The position numbers and the translations under genes were made by a program. From positions 1,189,360,357-1,189,424,356 of the forward strand of contig OY728152.1 of assembly GCA_963277665.1 (NCBI GenBank): a stretch of 64,000 bases of DNA. Reading direction: 5' to 3'. The notes under the pieces were generated by a model. It ran no database searches, was not told the origin of the DNA, and saw nothing but the letters and a program-made list of their open reading frames with translations. This document shows positions 39,027-51,848 of this stretch, one piece after another; position 1 is the first letter of the stretch, and every line of letters begins with the position of its first letter. Source of the stretch: Viscum album (Eukaryota > Streptophyta > Magnoliopsida > Santalales > Viscaceae).

Positions 39027-39723
39027 TAGGGGAGAGGACACACATGGAATTTTTTAAAAGATAAAGTGATAACCACATTTTTATCATGCAAAAAATCCTC
39101 TAAATTGGTCAATATCAACACATAATAGATATAAGGTATAAATATTCCCATTAAATGGGTTTTGTATAGGTTCTAGGTCATTTTATCTCTTATTTTCTTA
39201 GTTTAACCCCCGGTAAACTCATTTTTTCCGTAACCGTAATAATTAATTCTTGCTATTTTCATCATTAATTATGGTCAAAAATTAATTTAACTTATTAAAT
39301 AATATATATTATTATTATTAAAAAATATGGAGACTATTTTCAAAAAATTTATTAACATAAGTGGTAGAATTTAATTTAATGTTAATCTATAAAAGTGATA
39401 AAAGAGCGGTTTTCCAAAGAGAAAATTCTCATAAGTATAGAATATTTTTATATAAAAATTAAATAAAAAATTTATTCTAGTGACCTAAATTAGTTAAATT
39501 TAAATATAATTGAATTTATTTAACTTTAAAATCAATTTAAAATATAATTTAACTTTCTAAATAATTTAAACGAAAATGAAATTTCAATAAAAATTAGTAT
39601 TTTTCACTATTCATCAAAAATTACACTTTTCAAAAAAATATCAAAAATTCACCCAATGATAATTTTGACATTGTTTCATCCCTAAATTACACATGGGTTG
39701 GAATGAAATGTTTTAGTGTTGGT

Positions 39724-42326
39724 TGAAAAAACTTCACATCAGACACATACACCCACATCCCTTTCGGGTGGTTTCTAATGGGTTTTATTCATAAAATCGA
39801 GAACACCCAATAGTTATTATATTTGTGATCACTCATGGACCTATATTACGATGGATAATTCTCATTCAGATGTTTTTCCAACGATACTTAATAACTCGCA
39901 TTGTTCGATAGTATGGGAGTATGGGGTCATCGCACCCTTTATGGGATATTATTGCCTACTATGGGACTCTATTATAGATTTAAGATATGTTCTCGAAGAC
40001 TTCATTAATTTAAAAGTATAATGTAAGTCCCCCTTGAATTGAAAATTGACTATTAGAATGAATGGATACTAGAATCTTATTTATTTATCCAAGTTTCTTC
40101 ATCCACTGAACCCTTTTATGAATGGATTAAATATTCTTTTGTTGTTTATCATCACAATACTAGTTTTAAGCCACACAGTGGGGTGTTCTGGAGTTTATCA
40201 TCATACAGGGATACAGGATTTGTTTAAATATCCGGATAGGACCCATGAGATGGGATTCCTACATATCCTTATGAAATTAATCAGAACGCATGTAGTTTGG
40301 TGACAATTAATAGGGCTCATCATACCTTATAAGGTCATGTGATAAGGAACAGACCCTATAGTTTACCATCATCTATAAAGGATGACTACAGGAAAGGTGT
40401 TTAGTAAAAGTTTGTTGTGGGGAATATATCGAAGTGGCCTAAGGAACATGGAAGGTATGTGGGCTTATAAGCTGAATATAACCCTACTGGGAATATGGCC
40501 CAGTGAGAATAGGTTTTATTTTTGCCTTATTGGGTTTGGACCTCAAGGAGGGTTCCTATGTATCCCATTTGAATGGGAATCAAAGCCCACATATTTCTAT
40601 TTTGATGACCCATCCCTATGGAATCTCTCTGAAGGATTGTCTCGCAAGGTATTTGTCCCTTTGAGATGGTGATAACAATGTTGGGTCTTATACTATAGAG
40701 AAGGATTCCCATTTTTTGGTTTGTTTATACACTTTAAATGATTCCCATGAGGTTATGTTTCAGGGATTATACCATATAAAAGGATTCCCCTATTTGGTTT
40801 GGGATCATACGGATATCATGATCACCACCAACCCCTAAGCCCAGGACAGTGATCCTCGATGTGAGAATCAATAGGAACAATAAAATCTGGAAAACCAAAC
40901 ATTATAACTTTTTTTATGGTGGAAACGACCCAAAATCAAAGTTAGAGGGAAAGAGAGTGGGATTTGGAACATGTTCCTTCACATTATTGTACCCGGGACC
41001 CAAATAGAGAGAGAAAGTGCTTTGAAGTTCCCATATCCCCTCTTATTTTGGTAAATTATATAGTCACCTTTGATGATATTTTTAGCCAAGGACCATGGTT
41101 ATGGCGAATGAGAAAGGAATGAAGCAGGAAAGGTAATGTAAGAAAGGTTATGGGATAACTCTAAGAGGGATTCCCCAGTCCTGATTCTTGGAGAAGATAG
41201 GAGGATAAGTCACCACACCTAAAATGGAAAGGAAAGTGTGATCTTCTCCCTCCCTAATAGAACCATACTTCATTGTTATTAGATATGATAAGTTAAGGAC
41301 ATGGTCTTAGTCATTGTACTCGATATCAGGATATCCCTTGCACTTCCCCCAGGTTTAGGGTCCTCATGACCGAAGGAATGAATATGAACATGCACCCCAA
41401 GGACCCCACTCATCCGGTAGGGCAAGTTTCGGACAACTCTAAACAAAGGAATTAATATCCGAATGGTAGAAACACCAGTTTGTCTCTACTCATGGTTTTT
41501 TAAGTCTGTAGGATTTGGTATAGGTTTCAATTTGGTCCCCCTTAGAATAGGGATCCAATGGAAAATGAGCTCTTCCATTAGTGGCTTAGGAGGGTGATCA
41601 TAAGGGTCTTGTGCAGGTCTTGGATTGAAAATAAATAGATGCTTTGTATAGGTATGGGGAGGATGTGGAATTGATTCATGTATGGGGTAGGACTATGCGA
41701 TATGTATATGCCTTGGGAAATGGAACACCTGGGAAAAACACTTGGGAAATGCCTATCATAGGCACCATGGGTCTCCGACTGTGTCCCTGTAAGGGTATCA
41801 TGTAGGTCCATAATTAGGGAAGGGACCATCACACTAATAGTTTTAAACTCAAGGTTAAGAGGTCTTTATGTTGGTGACATTTCATTTTAGACATTGGAGG
41901 GACTTTTAAATCCCAATCCCCCATAATTCCCTCTTCTCTTCGGTTTTTAAGAGCTACCTAAGGAGTTTTTGAAGACCAGGGTGAATTGGCTGTGTGACAA
42001 AAGCCTTAGGGATTATTTTGATTTTCCATTCATGAAAATGAGGAGACCTTAGGTCCTATTTATATTAAAATAGGTAACCCTGGTCGAAGTGGGTCATCCA
42101 CACAGGTACAAATCATAGGTTCTCGATGCAGGTACCTCAAGCAGGGGTGATTATGCTTTTATTGTCATGCAGGTGGGTTGTGCAAGCCTTCTGATGCATA
42201 GGGGTGTGAATTCAAGAAAGCTTGGGAAATTTACTTCGATTATTCTTGGGGATATTCATCTCTATAACATAATTTATATACTCTCCATAGCCTTTTACCC
42301 CCATATAACAAAATAGAGTGTCAACA
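39724..42326 (-). repeat. 3' LTR of the Tat/Ogre-type element
   Basis: On the minus strand the LTR begins TGTTGACACTCTATTTTG at 42326, just after the G-rich PPT; TGTTGACAC is typical of Tat LTR starts. The far end is placed near 39724 (TGAAAAAACTTC in plus orientation), where the A-family solo LTR similarity stops. It contains a short duplication: GGATTCCCATTTTTTGGTTT at 40704-40723 and a related copy near 40783-40802, about 79 bases apart. The plus frame at 40382-40672 and the minus frame at 41578-41832 lie inside it and have no recognised product. Confidence 0.6.
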
Positions 42327-42331
42327 AAATG

Positions 42332-42343
42332 CCCCCCCCCCCC
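42332..42343 (-). other. polypurine tract of the Tat/Ogre-type element
   Basis: Twelve consecutive C on the plus strand, so twelve G on the element's strand, five bases from the LTR start at 42326. A pure G run here is the expected plus-strand primer for reverse transcription. Confidence 0.75.
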
Positions 42344-42890
42344 AAGATTGGATCTGATTGAAAGGATGGGGTCTAATCTCGAGGTCGAAGGGGTAAGGGA
42401 TTATGAAGGTGGTGAATGTTAGTAGTATAGGGTAATCGTGAATGTAATGGAAACAATATTAGTGTGAAAGTATTTGGCGTGGGTCTGGTGTGTAGTTTTG
42501 GTTCTCAGTTCAGTGGTGTCCATAAATAACAATAAACCTTAAGCGAATTCTTTCTTCACACATCCCCACCTTTTATTCTCACCATACAGATTTTCCACCT
42601 GGTTGTTCCATGCTCATCATTTTTCAAAATTGTTTTTGGAGAACTTCCCCATGTCCATCCATGGTACATCCACTTAAGTGAAGGATTTTCATGGAACAAC
42701 CTCATTAGAGAGCCGAAGCTAGACCATATGGTTGAGGAGGGGGCTATGAAAGGGACATGATCAATGGACTTGCATGCTATAATTGATCAAGGAGAATGTG
42801 TGATGGACCTTACTTTGTCAAAAAAATTATCTTTTATAAATCAATAATTGTTATTAATGAAAAATATAGATGTCTTATTATAGGTTTTTA
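42344..42890. other. non-coding spacer between PPT and the mobile-domain ORF
   Basis: No coding signal on either strand. It lies upstream of the plus-strand ORF and could hold its promoter. CCATAAATAACAATAAAC near 42518 is a weak TATA-like stretch. Nothing firmer is visible. Confidence 0.35.
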
Positions 42891-45800
42891 ATGGATTTAC
42901 TAATGGCTTCTCTTGAGCAAGTAGATGTGTGTGCATCAGAAATGATCAAGGCTATTGGAAAAGATTAATATGATCTGTGTCCATACACTCTTCTAGATCT
43001 GGAGAATTACTTATCACAATATCATCATGATAATCCACAAAATTACTACCATCCCTTTAACAATTATATACTTCTGAGGGATGCTTTCATCCCAAAGGTT
43101 CAGAATTACTTCCTAAAGTCTTGGTTAGTGGGGAACAATTATTGTCCTACCACTAATGTATCCTCTAAGGGTGTCTTCATCAATAAAAAAATAGTTACCA
43201 TTGGTTATTGCATGTATCAAAACCACTTCACTATCGATATAAAGCTGCACACCTAGGAATTAAATCCTCTCTATTACAAATCAACATTCCATGCTTCTCA
43301 AAAGGACCAATCACAAGGTTGGAAGGAGTAATGGTAATTTTGATCCAGAGGGGGAATCAGGCCTGAGTGGAAGTAGGCGTAGTATGTGTTTCAAACTTTT
43401 ACATAATTCTAGAAATATATGGAATACATCCACATTTATGAATTTGTTTGGGAAGGAAAACCCAATGTTTACAAAAACCCAGATATTATCCCTGAGCTAC
43501 TAAGCCAATGGAGCCCGCAGACAAACCCTTTCTATCTGGAAAATGGTGAATTCAACATTAGCTTATAGGATGTCCCCAAGATTTATATTGCTCTCATCCT
43601 AAGCTATCTGTATTATGAGTTTATCCCATTAAATATAATTTTGGTATTGTTGATAGGACACTGCTTTTGGCTAATGAGATTTTTAATATTGCTAGAAAGG
43701 TGCGGGAGAAAGACCCATGCCCAAGGGGTGAAATCCATCCTAGATAGTAGATGAAGGATTTACTTAATCCATAAGGAGAGGGTCCCACCCACAAGTGTCC
43801 TATGGGATTCCCCCCATTGGAAAACTAAGAAAATAGATGCGATTTATGTCCAATGCTAGAGAATATCCAATATACCCATTGGAGCTATAAGGTCAATTCT
43901 AAGATTTCTATGAAGATTCACTTAGACGGCTTCCATACAATGTGGCTGAGTATCTACATGCTATTGATCCATCAATCCAATGGTGGGATGAGAAAATGCA
44001 CTTTTTTAATGCAAAAAAAACTATAAAAGGGATACATATAGGTTTGGTTGTTCCGCCTGTTTTTTCAGGTTGTTTTTATAATTTAGACTTCAACCATGAA
44101 TCTTAACAAAGTCCTGAGGATTTTAAACATATCAAGAGAGTTTAAATTATTCTATTATGGTGATCCACTCACTGGTACATTCACTGATGTTGGAAATGAC
44201 AGTGAATAATTGAGTTCATACATGATTTCATTCTAAGATAGTGTACTAGCGGATCACAATGACTGGGAGATCATATGTGAGGCATACACTCTATATCAAT
44301 TTTACCTCCAGTTCAAATGCCTGAAATAGTAATGATTCCCCCGATGTAGGTTCAGATCGAGAAATACCCAATAGTGGTCCAACAGATCAGGATCCTAATA
44401 GCCATGGAGGTTTCACGAATGCCAATCAGACATCCACTATATCCTACATCAATAAAATTGGGGTATGGGTACTCCAGTGCATATATTTCTTCATACTCTG
44501 AAGGGGTATTGATGAAAAGTGTTTACTGAGTCATGGCCACAACTTCTGTGGGTCATGGTATGTGTGGTAGTAGGGATCAAAAGGATGGTGGAAAATATTA
44601 TAGGGTTTAGAAAACCACACCTTCTGAGCCATGGAGGTCCAGTCATCATCGTTGGGAAGAGACTCAGGCTTCATTCACCAAGTCTTATGTGAGTTTAGGG
44701 AGGCCTAAAAAGGATTCTAAGTTAAAATATTTCAGTCCTTCCTCACAACCAACTAAATTATAGCCAAATTACAAGTGATCCATAGAGATAAAATCTTTGA
44801 AGAGAATGTATCGTGACAATAGAGACAAGTGGGTGTTTCTCCAGGATGGCATGTGCGTCATAGAGTTGGGATATATCCAATAACCCTTTCATCTATACCC
44901 TGATGGTAATTTTACTGAGGTGGAACAATATGTTTAGGAGATAGATACATTGATATTTGAAATTTATGATCAGATTGCAGTCACCATGAAGTTATCTAAC
45001 ATGTTATATCGAGGAAAACTTGAGGGGGTATCTAGTTACTTGAGTGAGAAATGGGATGACTTCATTGACCTCAATGATGTATCACTCAATTTTCCCTTCT
45101 CTTTTCTTACTCTTTCATCCACCACAAATAATTTTTTGGGGATTTATTTTTTAGTTTACTAGATGAGGAAAAGAGGAAGAATAAGAAGAATATTAATAAG
45201 AATAAACAGTAGTAGAGATGCTTGAGTTACCTAGTTATGGGCCTACGAGAATCCCCATTGGAGTAGTGGTTGAGTCTCCTGATTCCATGTAACTATCCTC
45301 AATCCAGAGGAAGATGATGGAGTATATGGTAGGGATATTTCCTTGACCATCACCTCAAGTTTATGTTTACAAGAGGACCAACACAGTCCCCTCACCATTC
45401 CAACAGAGGAAGATAAAAAAGGGTGGTAAAGTTGACCCAATGTATACACCACAGAAAGTATTTGTACTTTAATTTAACATCATGACTTGCTCGACATACT
45501 ATTTTCACCATGATCACATTTTACAGAATCTGTATAGTTTTCCTCTATAAAGTGATATGTTATTGTTCCTTCAAGGATTGAGGTGCACAACTTGGAGGAG
45601 GCACAAGATCAGGTAGATGAATCCATCCTCCTAATGGATGAAGTGTCGAGATATGCAGATGCATCTACCCTCATTCTTGTAGAGATGGGAGAGGTACATG
45701 GTAATTCCAGATTCACACCCTAAGATTTTATGTATTATTTAGGACTTTTCTCTTCTAATTATATTTTAGATATGTTTTTTAAACTAGAAGACATTGTTTC

Positions 45801-47232
45801 AGTCAGTATCGATCCCTTTGTCTCCCCAGAAGGGGATGACATTATCTCAAGAAATCTGATGGAGGTTTTGATGAGAACTTTACTCCATAGGGTTAGATAA
45901 TTCAGATTCATCCAATGAGTTTGTAGAGAGAATTGATGATGGAGATAATATGGGTCTTGAAACTTGCGTCTTGGATACCCCTACTAGTGAGGATGTTATG
46001 ATATATGAGGTCATATATAATGAAATACAAGTTGAATTAATGGACCTTAAGAATATTTTATACATCATTAATATCCTCACCTTTATGGAGTTATTTGGTG
46101 AAATTAATATGTAATTGGTTGAAAGTGAGTTCTCTATTTTTTATTCTCTTCCAAAATACAATTGGCCTCCCTTCATTTAGTGTCTCATATCAAAGCTCAA
46201 CCTGTAAATCTTTTTCTTCATAGAATTTGATGAAGGTGATTCATGAGAAAGGCATCCAAGTCTATCCTGCACCAATCATTGATGAAGGTATTGAAGAGAA
46301 ATTTAAAGTGGGAGACTCCTGACAACCCCTGATCCTGGTTTTTGATCAAACCTGGGAGTAATCCCTTAATCAATAGGTCCTCGCACCAAGAACTATAGTT
46401 TGGTGTACTAGGGAGGAATCAATCTTAACAGATGACCTAGTAATGGGTGAGTTTTGTTAACCTTATTGGTTACTCTCCTACTTTAACAATTTGTTGACCT
46501 CATGATGTTGACGAGGGGTGTAATATTTTATTCGACACCATTGACTTCAACAGCTGAGCTTGAGAGGGGGGCTTATGTTCCAGTTCATCCAATACTGGTA
46601 GGTAAACCTGTTGCAAAATTGTAGGGAAAAAAACATGGTGAATAATTGAGTACACTAATCCCAAAATAAATCTCTCCCTCTGAGAGTAGCAATAATCCAT
46701 ACTAGGAGATACAGGAAGATCACAGCACCATGAATATGTTGTCTAGTGTGACATATGGAAGATAATTTTTGGGATGCCTTTGAATGATCTAACTTTGTAA
46801 CTTCACTGAATTCCACTCAAGTTTTCCCTATTGGGATATGGAATATTTTGTTACTTCACAATCCATCAAGTGATGAAGTTAACCATCCAGCATCAGGTGG
46901 ATGATTAAATATCATATCAAGCCAAGCAATAGATAAAAATACAATTTTAGGATCTTATGGATTCTATATTTGGAGCTAATCTCATCTATACCTAGGAGGT
47001 GTAGGAGTATCAAAATCACCTTGATGATAAATATCTAAAAATTTTGTGCATTAGATAAGAATTAAATGACATGTAGAAAGAGATAGCCCAACACCACTGA
47101 TCCTTGGCAAGGGCCTTGGAACAAAGAATTGATTCTATTACTATAGATCAAGAGAATCTTCATAGTACTGAGGGGATTTTAGTTACATAATTGGATAGAT
47201 TTTGGAAAACCAGAAAACAATCCTTAATTTGT
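42891..47232 (+). pseudogene. extra ORF of the Tat element: plant mobile domain plus coiled coil
   Basis: Coding-like sequence begins at an ATG (MDLLMASLEQVDVCASEMIK) and stays readable for long stretches on the strand opposite to the Tat pol. Near 43490-43570 LSQWSPQTNPFYLENGEFNI, then DV after a stop, fits the plant mobile domain (aminotransferase-like) pattern of W-x-PETNTFxF-GE-TITLEDV. Near 43930-44020 RLPYNVAEYLHAIDPSIQWW continues this domain. Further frames at 44800-45110, 45590-45960 and 47030-47200 are acidic to helical; the last (ALEQRIDSITIDQENL) looks like a coiled coil. Stops and frameshifts occur throughout. Function of such ORFs is unknown; the domain call is from memory of the pattern, with no search run. 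Confidence 0.55.
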
Positions 47233-48049
47233 AGTACAACTAATCAAAACCTGTTTTTAGGAGAAGTTTTATACTTGATATAGATAATTTGACATATGGA
47301 AGCTTATATGCACTCAAGAAAAGAAATAAAAAGGGACTTTATTTTCAAATACATGTTTCTACATACTATTCCTCACTGTAATCATAATATAACACTAAAA
47401 ATGGTTTATTTTATTGAAATTTATTGAATTATAATTACAATGGTAAAGTTAAGGGAGCACGTGAAATTTTTCCTAAGCCATGGGGCCTAGAGAGCATATT
47501 TCAACTACTGCTAGGGTCATATGGAAAACCCTACAAACTTTTTATCTCTTATTCCATCACCCTAATTCTTTTTTCCTAATTCCAATATAAATAAGACTAA
47601 TTAGGTGAGAATTGGATTTTTCTTAGCCCATACTATAAGTATTTTTCAACTTAATACGATTCATGGCTTTTATATTTTAATTAGTCAATTATTTCCTAAA
47701 ACAAGTAGGGTGTCGGTCTAGCAAGAAGATACTTGACTTTTCCTAGGGTTTCCTTTGTGGGTTTTCAACATGGAAAGTACTGTTTTTATTTTTATGGTTA
47801 TCATAAAGTCATGAAATTTGAACTAAAAGTGATTAATGTTTTCGGTCAAACTTCTTGGACCAATAATTTTGGAGTGATGATTCAAACAACGTGCATTAAC
47901 CAAGAAGGTCCCAACATTCCTTAGATACTTGAAGGGGAATTTGGAGCCCTGATTTTTTGATTCCCATATCTAAAACATGATATAAGTAAAGTATGTGTGG
48001 AAAAGGACATGGAATGAGTTTTAAAAGTAATTTCCAATACAATATTAGT
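47233..48049. other. unassigned Tat non-coding DNA
   Basis: Nothing recognisable in either strand. The plus frame at 47733-47924 has no known motif. By position this is the non-coding part between the mobile-domain ORF and the tandem repeats of the Tat element. Confidence 0.4.
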
Positions 48050-49540
48050 GAGACTTATGGTAATAGAGGAGGTCTCTCCTAATGATGAACGTTTTGCTAG
48101 TTGACAGGCCTATTTGGTGGGTGACTTTATGAAAATCCAACTAGGTCGTATCACAGCATAGTCAAACAATGACATCCCTTAGTTTGGGAGGCCAGTTAAG
48201 TTTGAGACTTTATGAAAATACAACTAGGGCGTGTTGTGGAATATTCAAGACAAACGTGCTTATAGGTACTCTGAAATTCTACTTCCAATGGTAGGGAAGT
48301 TTGTAAAGATATGGATTTATCAAGACCACAAAGGGTGGTTCCCCAAGGTAAGGTATCTGAAAATGAAGATAGTATCTATATTGGAATTGGAATTGAATGG
48401 GAAACTTCTCCATCATGAATTGGGATTTTGTAAAGCAGGTTACACACATTTAAATGACTAGCATCAGGGGGAACTCCCCTCTATGACAAAGGTTAAGGCA
48501 TCCTGTAGTTTAATTTTCTGAGACTGGGATATTGTTGTATAGTTTAACATATTGTGACTAGGATGTTATTCTATTAAGTTTAAATTTATACAGCAAGAAA
48601 ATAATTAGCTAAAATTTAAATTCCATTTAGATTTGACTGAAATATTAGCATTTTTCCATTTCATGGTGATTAGATGGAGAATGTTCAACTGTCTCCTGGT
48701 ACGAAGGTGGGAAAGTTGTAAGCTATAATCTGGGGGATTCCAAATCCAATAAATGATATGGTACAAGTATTTAAGAAATAATAATGTCATGGGGGATTAT
48801 GGAGATAGAATAGGCTTCTCCTAAAGATGAATGTGTTACTGGTTGGGAAACCATTTTTATGGGTGACTTTAAGCAGAGCCAACTGGGGAATGTTACAGCA
48901 TTTTCAAACAATGATATCCTCAGCTTGAAAATACTGTCTAGTGGGAGAATTTATGAAAATAAAAATGGGTAATGTTACAATATAGTCAATATTGAGGTTT
49001 CCATGGGTATCATACATTCTATTATTGATGACCAATGAAATATTATAGAGATTCGGTTTTCCCTGGACATGAATTTTGTTTTTTGTAGAGACAGTGCCCA
49101 GGTATGCAAAGATAATTCCATAGAAAAATCAACTGGGAATGGATACATCCATGTTTTAGTTTTATGCCTTATGACTTGGAACAAAATATTATGGGAACGA
49201 TGGGTAGTATGTGGCATAGTCATCCAAGGATGTTCTGAATACTTTGGATGTGGGGGAGGAAAAAGGTAAACCAAGATCATGAGGTTTCTCAGGTTAGGTT
49301 AGGTGATATGGGATGATGACATCATTGTGTATTATATAGATATAAAAGGATTCTCCTCAAGATGAATGTTCCATTGGTTGGTAGGCCAGTTAGTGGGTGA
49401 CTTTATGAAAATCCAACTAGGGTGTGTTACAATATAGTCAAACAATGTCATCCTCTAGTTTAAAATCCCATTAGTGGGAGACTTTATGCAAATAAAACTA
49501 TGTAGTTTTACAGCATAGTCAAGACAAATAGGTCCTAAGG
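48050..49540 (-). repeat. three-copy compound repeat in the Tat 3' region
   Basis: A motif like GGGTGACTTTATGAAAATCC, followed by AACTAGGG-GTGTTACA and ATAGTCAAACAATGACATCC, occurs six times in three pairs: near 48118 and 48208, 48858 and 48940, 49397 and 49466. Each pair is preceded by a shared GATGAATGTT-type leader (near 48082, 48825, 49362). So a pair-containing unit was repeated three times at ~740 and ~540 bp spacing. Around 48500-48600 there are also copies of the ~36-40-bp motif found at 60365-60490. Confidence 0.7.
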
Positions 49541-49808
49541 TGTCAAGAATTATATTTTTTCTAGTTGAATAAATATTATCGATGTAACGACCCAAAAATT
49601 CATTAATGTAAATGCCTCATGTTCTAATTAAATGTCTATTTATGTAAAATGTTTATAAAAAATGTCAACATCTTTGGTTTTATGTTTTTGGATTTTAAAA
49701 TACTGTTAAGAATTGTGACTGTTTCTAATATAACCATTGAACAGTGATCACATGATTGGTAAAAATATAGGGCATTAACAAATCTAATTTACTCAGACAA
49801 AGGAAGAG

Positions 49809-50066
49809 ATGGACTCATCCAGTAGATGTGCCCCATACGAAGACCGTTTGTTAGATCTAGGAAATAAGGTTGCATCTTTTTTCTTCTCTCTTGACCAAGC
49901 CCAAGCCGATCTTGAATATGTTAAGCATGAGTGGGACTGCCTATGAGAGATATGGAAGTTGATAAAGATTACCACCGAAGAAATATTATCTAAGCCACCC
50001 CAAGAGTCTGTCACCATCGCACACATAACTCGTCGGTCTTATGCAATTTTTATAAGGGTTTTGTAA
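49809..50066 (+). pseudogene. small ORF inside the LTR (U3) of element B, 5' copy
   Basis: 86 codons from ATG to TAA with a single in-frame TGA at codon 46. It begins MDSSSRCAPYEDRLLDLGNK and near its end contains PPQESVTIAHITRRS. The same frame, with no indel, is in the 3' LTR at 55415. Local base composition is clearly richer in GC than the AT-rich DNA on both sides. It lies ~1.1 kb upstream of the TATA box, so it is in U3. The middle is rich in D, E, K and L and may be helical. I recognise no family. The 77-codon minus frame over the same bases (49793-50026) is taken as its shadow. Confidence 0.45.
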
Positions 50067-50921
50067 TAAGACCTTAAAACTATGGTTATGTACAATTTTT
50101 TTGTATATAATAAATAATATACTTTCATTTTATTATTGTTACCTTGTAAATAGTTTTTAAAGCAGAGCTAGTATTTTTAGTTAATATTCAACTAAGAAAT
50201 CTATTTTGATGAATTAATGGATTTTTTAAATTAAATAATATTTCTATAAAATATTATTATTATTATTAAATTAAATTTTATTAAATATAAAATATCATAT
50301 AATTTTATGAATGTAATTGTAATTTTTATTAAGGTTTGAAAACAGTTTTTTGTCAAAACCCATGAATTTTCGGTAAATATTGGTTTTTATTCTAAAAGTA
50401 AAAATTCACATATTTATAAAATTATTTAGATAAATTGAATATTATTTTTGGAATCAGGTCATTGAAATTATCCAATAGTGAATTTTTCATAATTTTCTAA
50501 GATAGTTGAATTTTTGGGTAAAAATTAAATACCGTCTAAATATATAATGTGTATTATGACATCATAATGACCCAATAGTGATGTAATAAAATAATATAAA
50601 CTTTATTTTTGGGAAATATATGTTTTACCATTAAAATAATTTTATTTTGGGTTTGTTTCCTTAATTTTACAAAGCTTTAGTGGACCCTTCAAGACTTATT
50701 AAACATTTTGTCTTTTTAAATTGTTTTCCTTGGGAGGTGACTCACCTCCACATAAGCAAACCCATTATTTTAAGAAGTTCAGACTTTGGACTTATAAAAT
50801 ATTTTTTTCCACTTTCATTTTCCAAAAACCATTGTCAAAAACCATGGTCTAGTTTGTGGTTTGGATTAATTTAATGTGAGGTTTCCCAAACCTAAATAAT
50901 AAAGAATTACCTCACCTTTCC

Positions 50922-50929
50922 TATATAAA
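50922..50929 (+). promoter_or_regulatory. TATA box of element B's 5' LTR
   Basis: TATATAAA follows CTCACCTTTCC and precedes CCCACCCATGCTCCCAC. The 3' LTR has TATAAAA in the same context at 56511. Position fits the U3/R border. Confidence 0.7.
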
Positions 50930-51730
50930 CCCACCCATGCTCCCACTTCCTCCTCACTCAAATACTTTGGATATCATAAAAAATCTTCCCTCCTCTCTCT
51001 ATAGTCCTCTAAAGGTGCCTCAAGCTCCCAATAAGCCTCTCTCTGTCCTCTCTCAAGCCTTTGGAAGCACACTTTCAAGTAAGGGTTTTTCTTCATTTCT
51101 CATTTTTGTCCAATATTATTTAAATTGTTATGCCCTTTTAATTTAAATTATAAATTTTTGGGTATGGTTTAAAACCTCCCCGATACTTCCCTATTTATGT
51201 TTGAATGATGGGAGACCCCTTTCTATCTCATTAAATGCCTCTCATGTACACATGTTACTATGCCAAAAATCCTAAAGGAATTTCTCTCTCCTCATTTACA
51301 TTCAAGAAATTATTTTGTATCATGAATCTAAATTCCATTACATTTTTTGGTACATGTATCTATATGACCCCATTACTTTCCATGTCATTTAAATCTGATG
51401 ATACACCCATTTCTCTCTCATTAACCATTTTTATGAGTTCTTAAGTCACGCCGTTATGATGCCAAAATTGCACTATCCTTTTCCGAGCCAAATTAATTGT
51501 GTAGTAAACACCATGACCATTTCTCTATCAAGGGTATTCACATTTATGTACATATAATTATTGTTTAGAGAGTTTAATGTATGTATTCCACATTCTTTTA
51601 TCGTGGAATAAATTATTATGTTGAATGATTCAATATTTTATGATCCATGTGGCACACTTATGCATGAAATGAAATTTTTAAGAAGGGTGCACCCTGATAG
51701 TGCTCCAATGCAATGATTAAAGTATAGTAT

Positions 51731-51848
51731 CATGATACATCATGTGCAATAGGTGTTTAATCATGATAATTCAAGTTCAACTAGGGTTTAATCATGCTTC
51801 ATGTGCAATGAGGATTAACTCATGATCCATGTGCAATGAGCCTTGGCT
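51731..51848 (+). repeat. 28-31-bp tandem array in element B's 5' LTR
   Basis: Four units starting CATGAT or CATGCT and mostly containing CATGTGCAAT and an AGGNTTAAT-like part: 51731, 51762, 51793 and 51821. The 3' LTR has the matching array from 57320 to about 57440. It is therefore an old feature of this LTR. Confidence 0.7.

Larger units (their letters stand above)
35907..39722 (-). mobile_element. second antisense solo LTR of the A family
   Basis: In plus orientation it starts TGTAAAGACCCTGACC and its first ~170 bases match the solo LTR at 23241. A block near 37655-37730 (GTGAGATGAGAAACCC) also matches 24300-24375. Near 39600-39640 its reverse complement matches the block near 7490-7545 of element A. 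No pol and no PBS adjoin it, so it is a solo LTR. The right end is uncertain by tens of bases. AGTGA precedes it, but no matching duplication is clear on the right. Confidence 0.7.

Noticed and set aside
40382..40672. 96-codon plus frame as a host gene
   Set aside because: It lies in the Tat LTR, has no recognised domain, no splice or promoter context, and stops surround it.
46500..46700. Minus-strand frame of 66 codons as part of the Tat pol
   Set aside because: No Tat motif is present, and plus-strand coding-like sequence of the mobile-domain ORF surrounds it.
49793..50026. 77-codon minus-strand frame in element B's 5' LTR
   Set aside because: It overlaps the plus-strand U3 ORF, which has matching start, length and frame in both LTRs. 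The minus frame is taken as its shadow.
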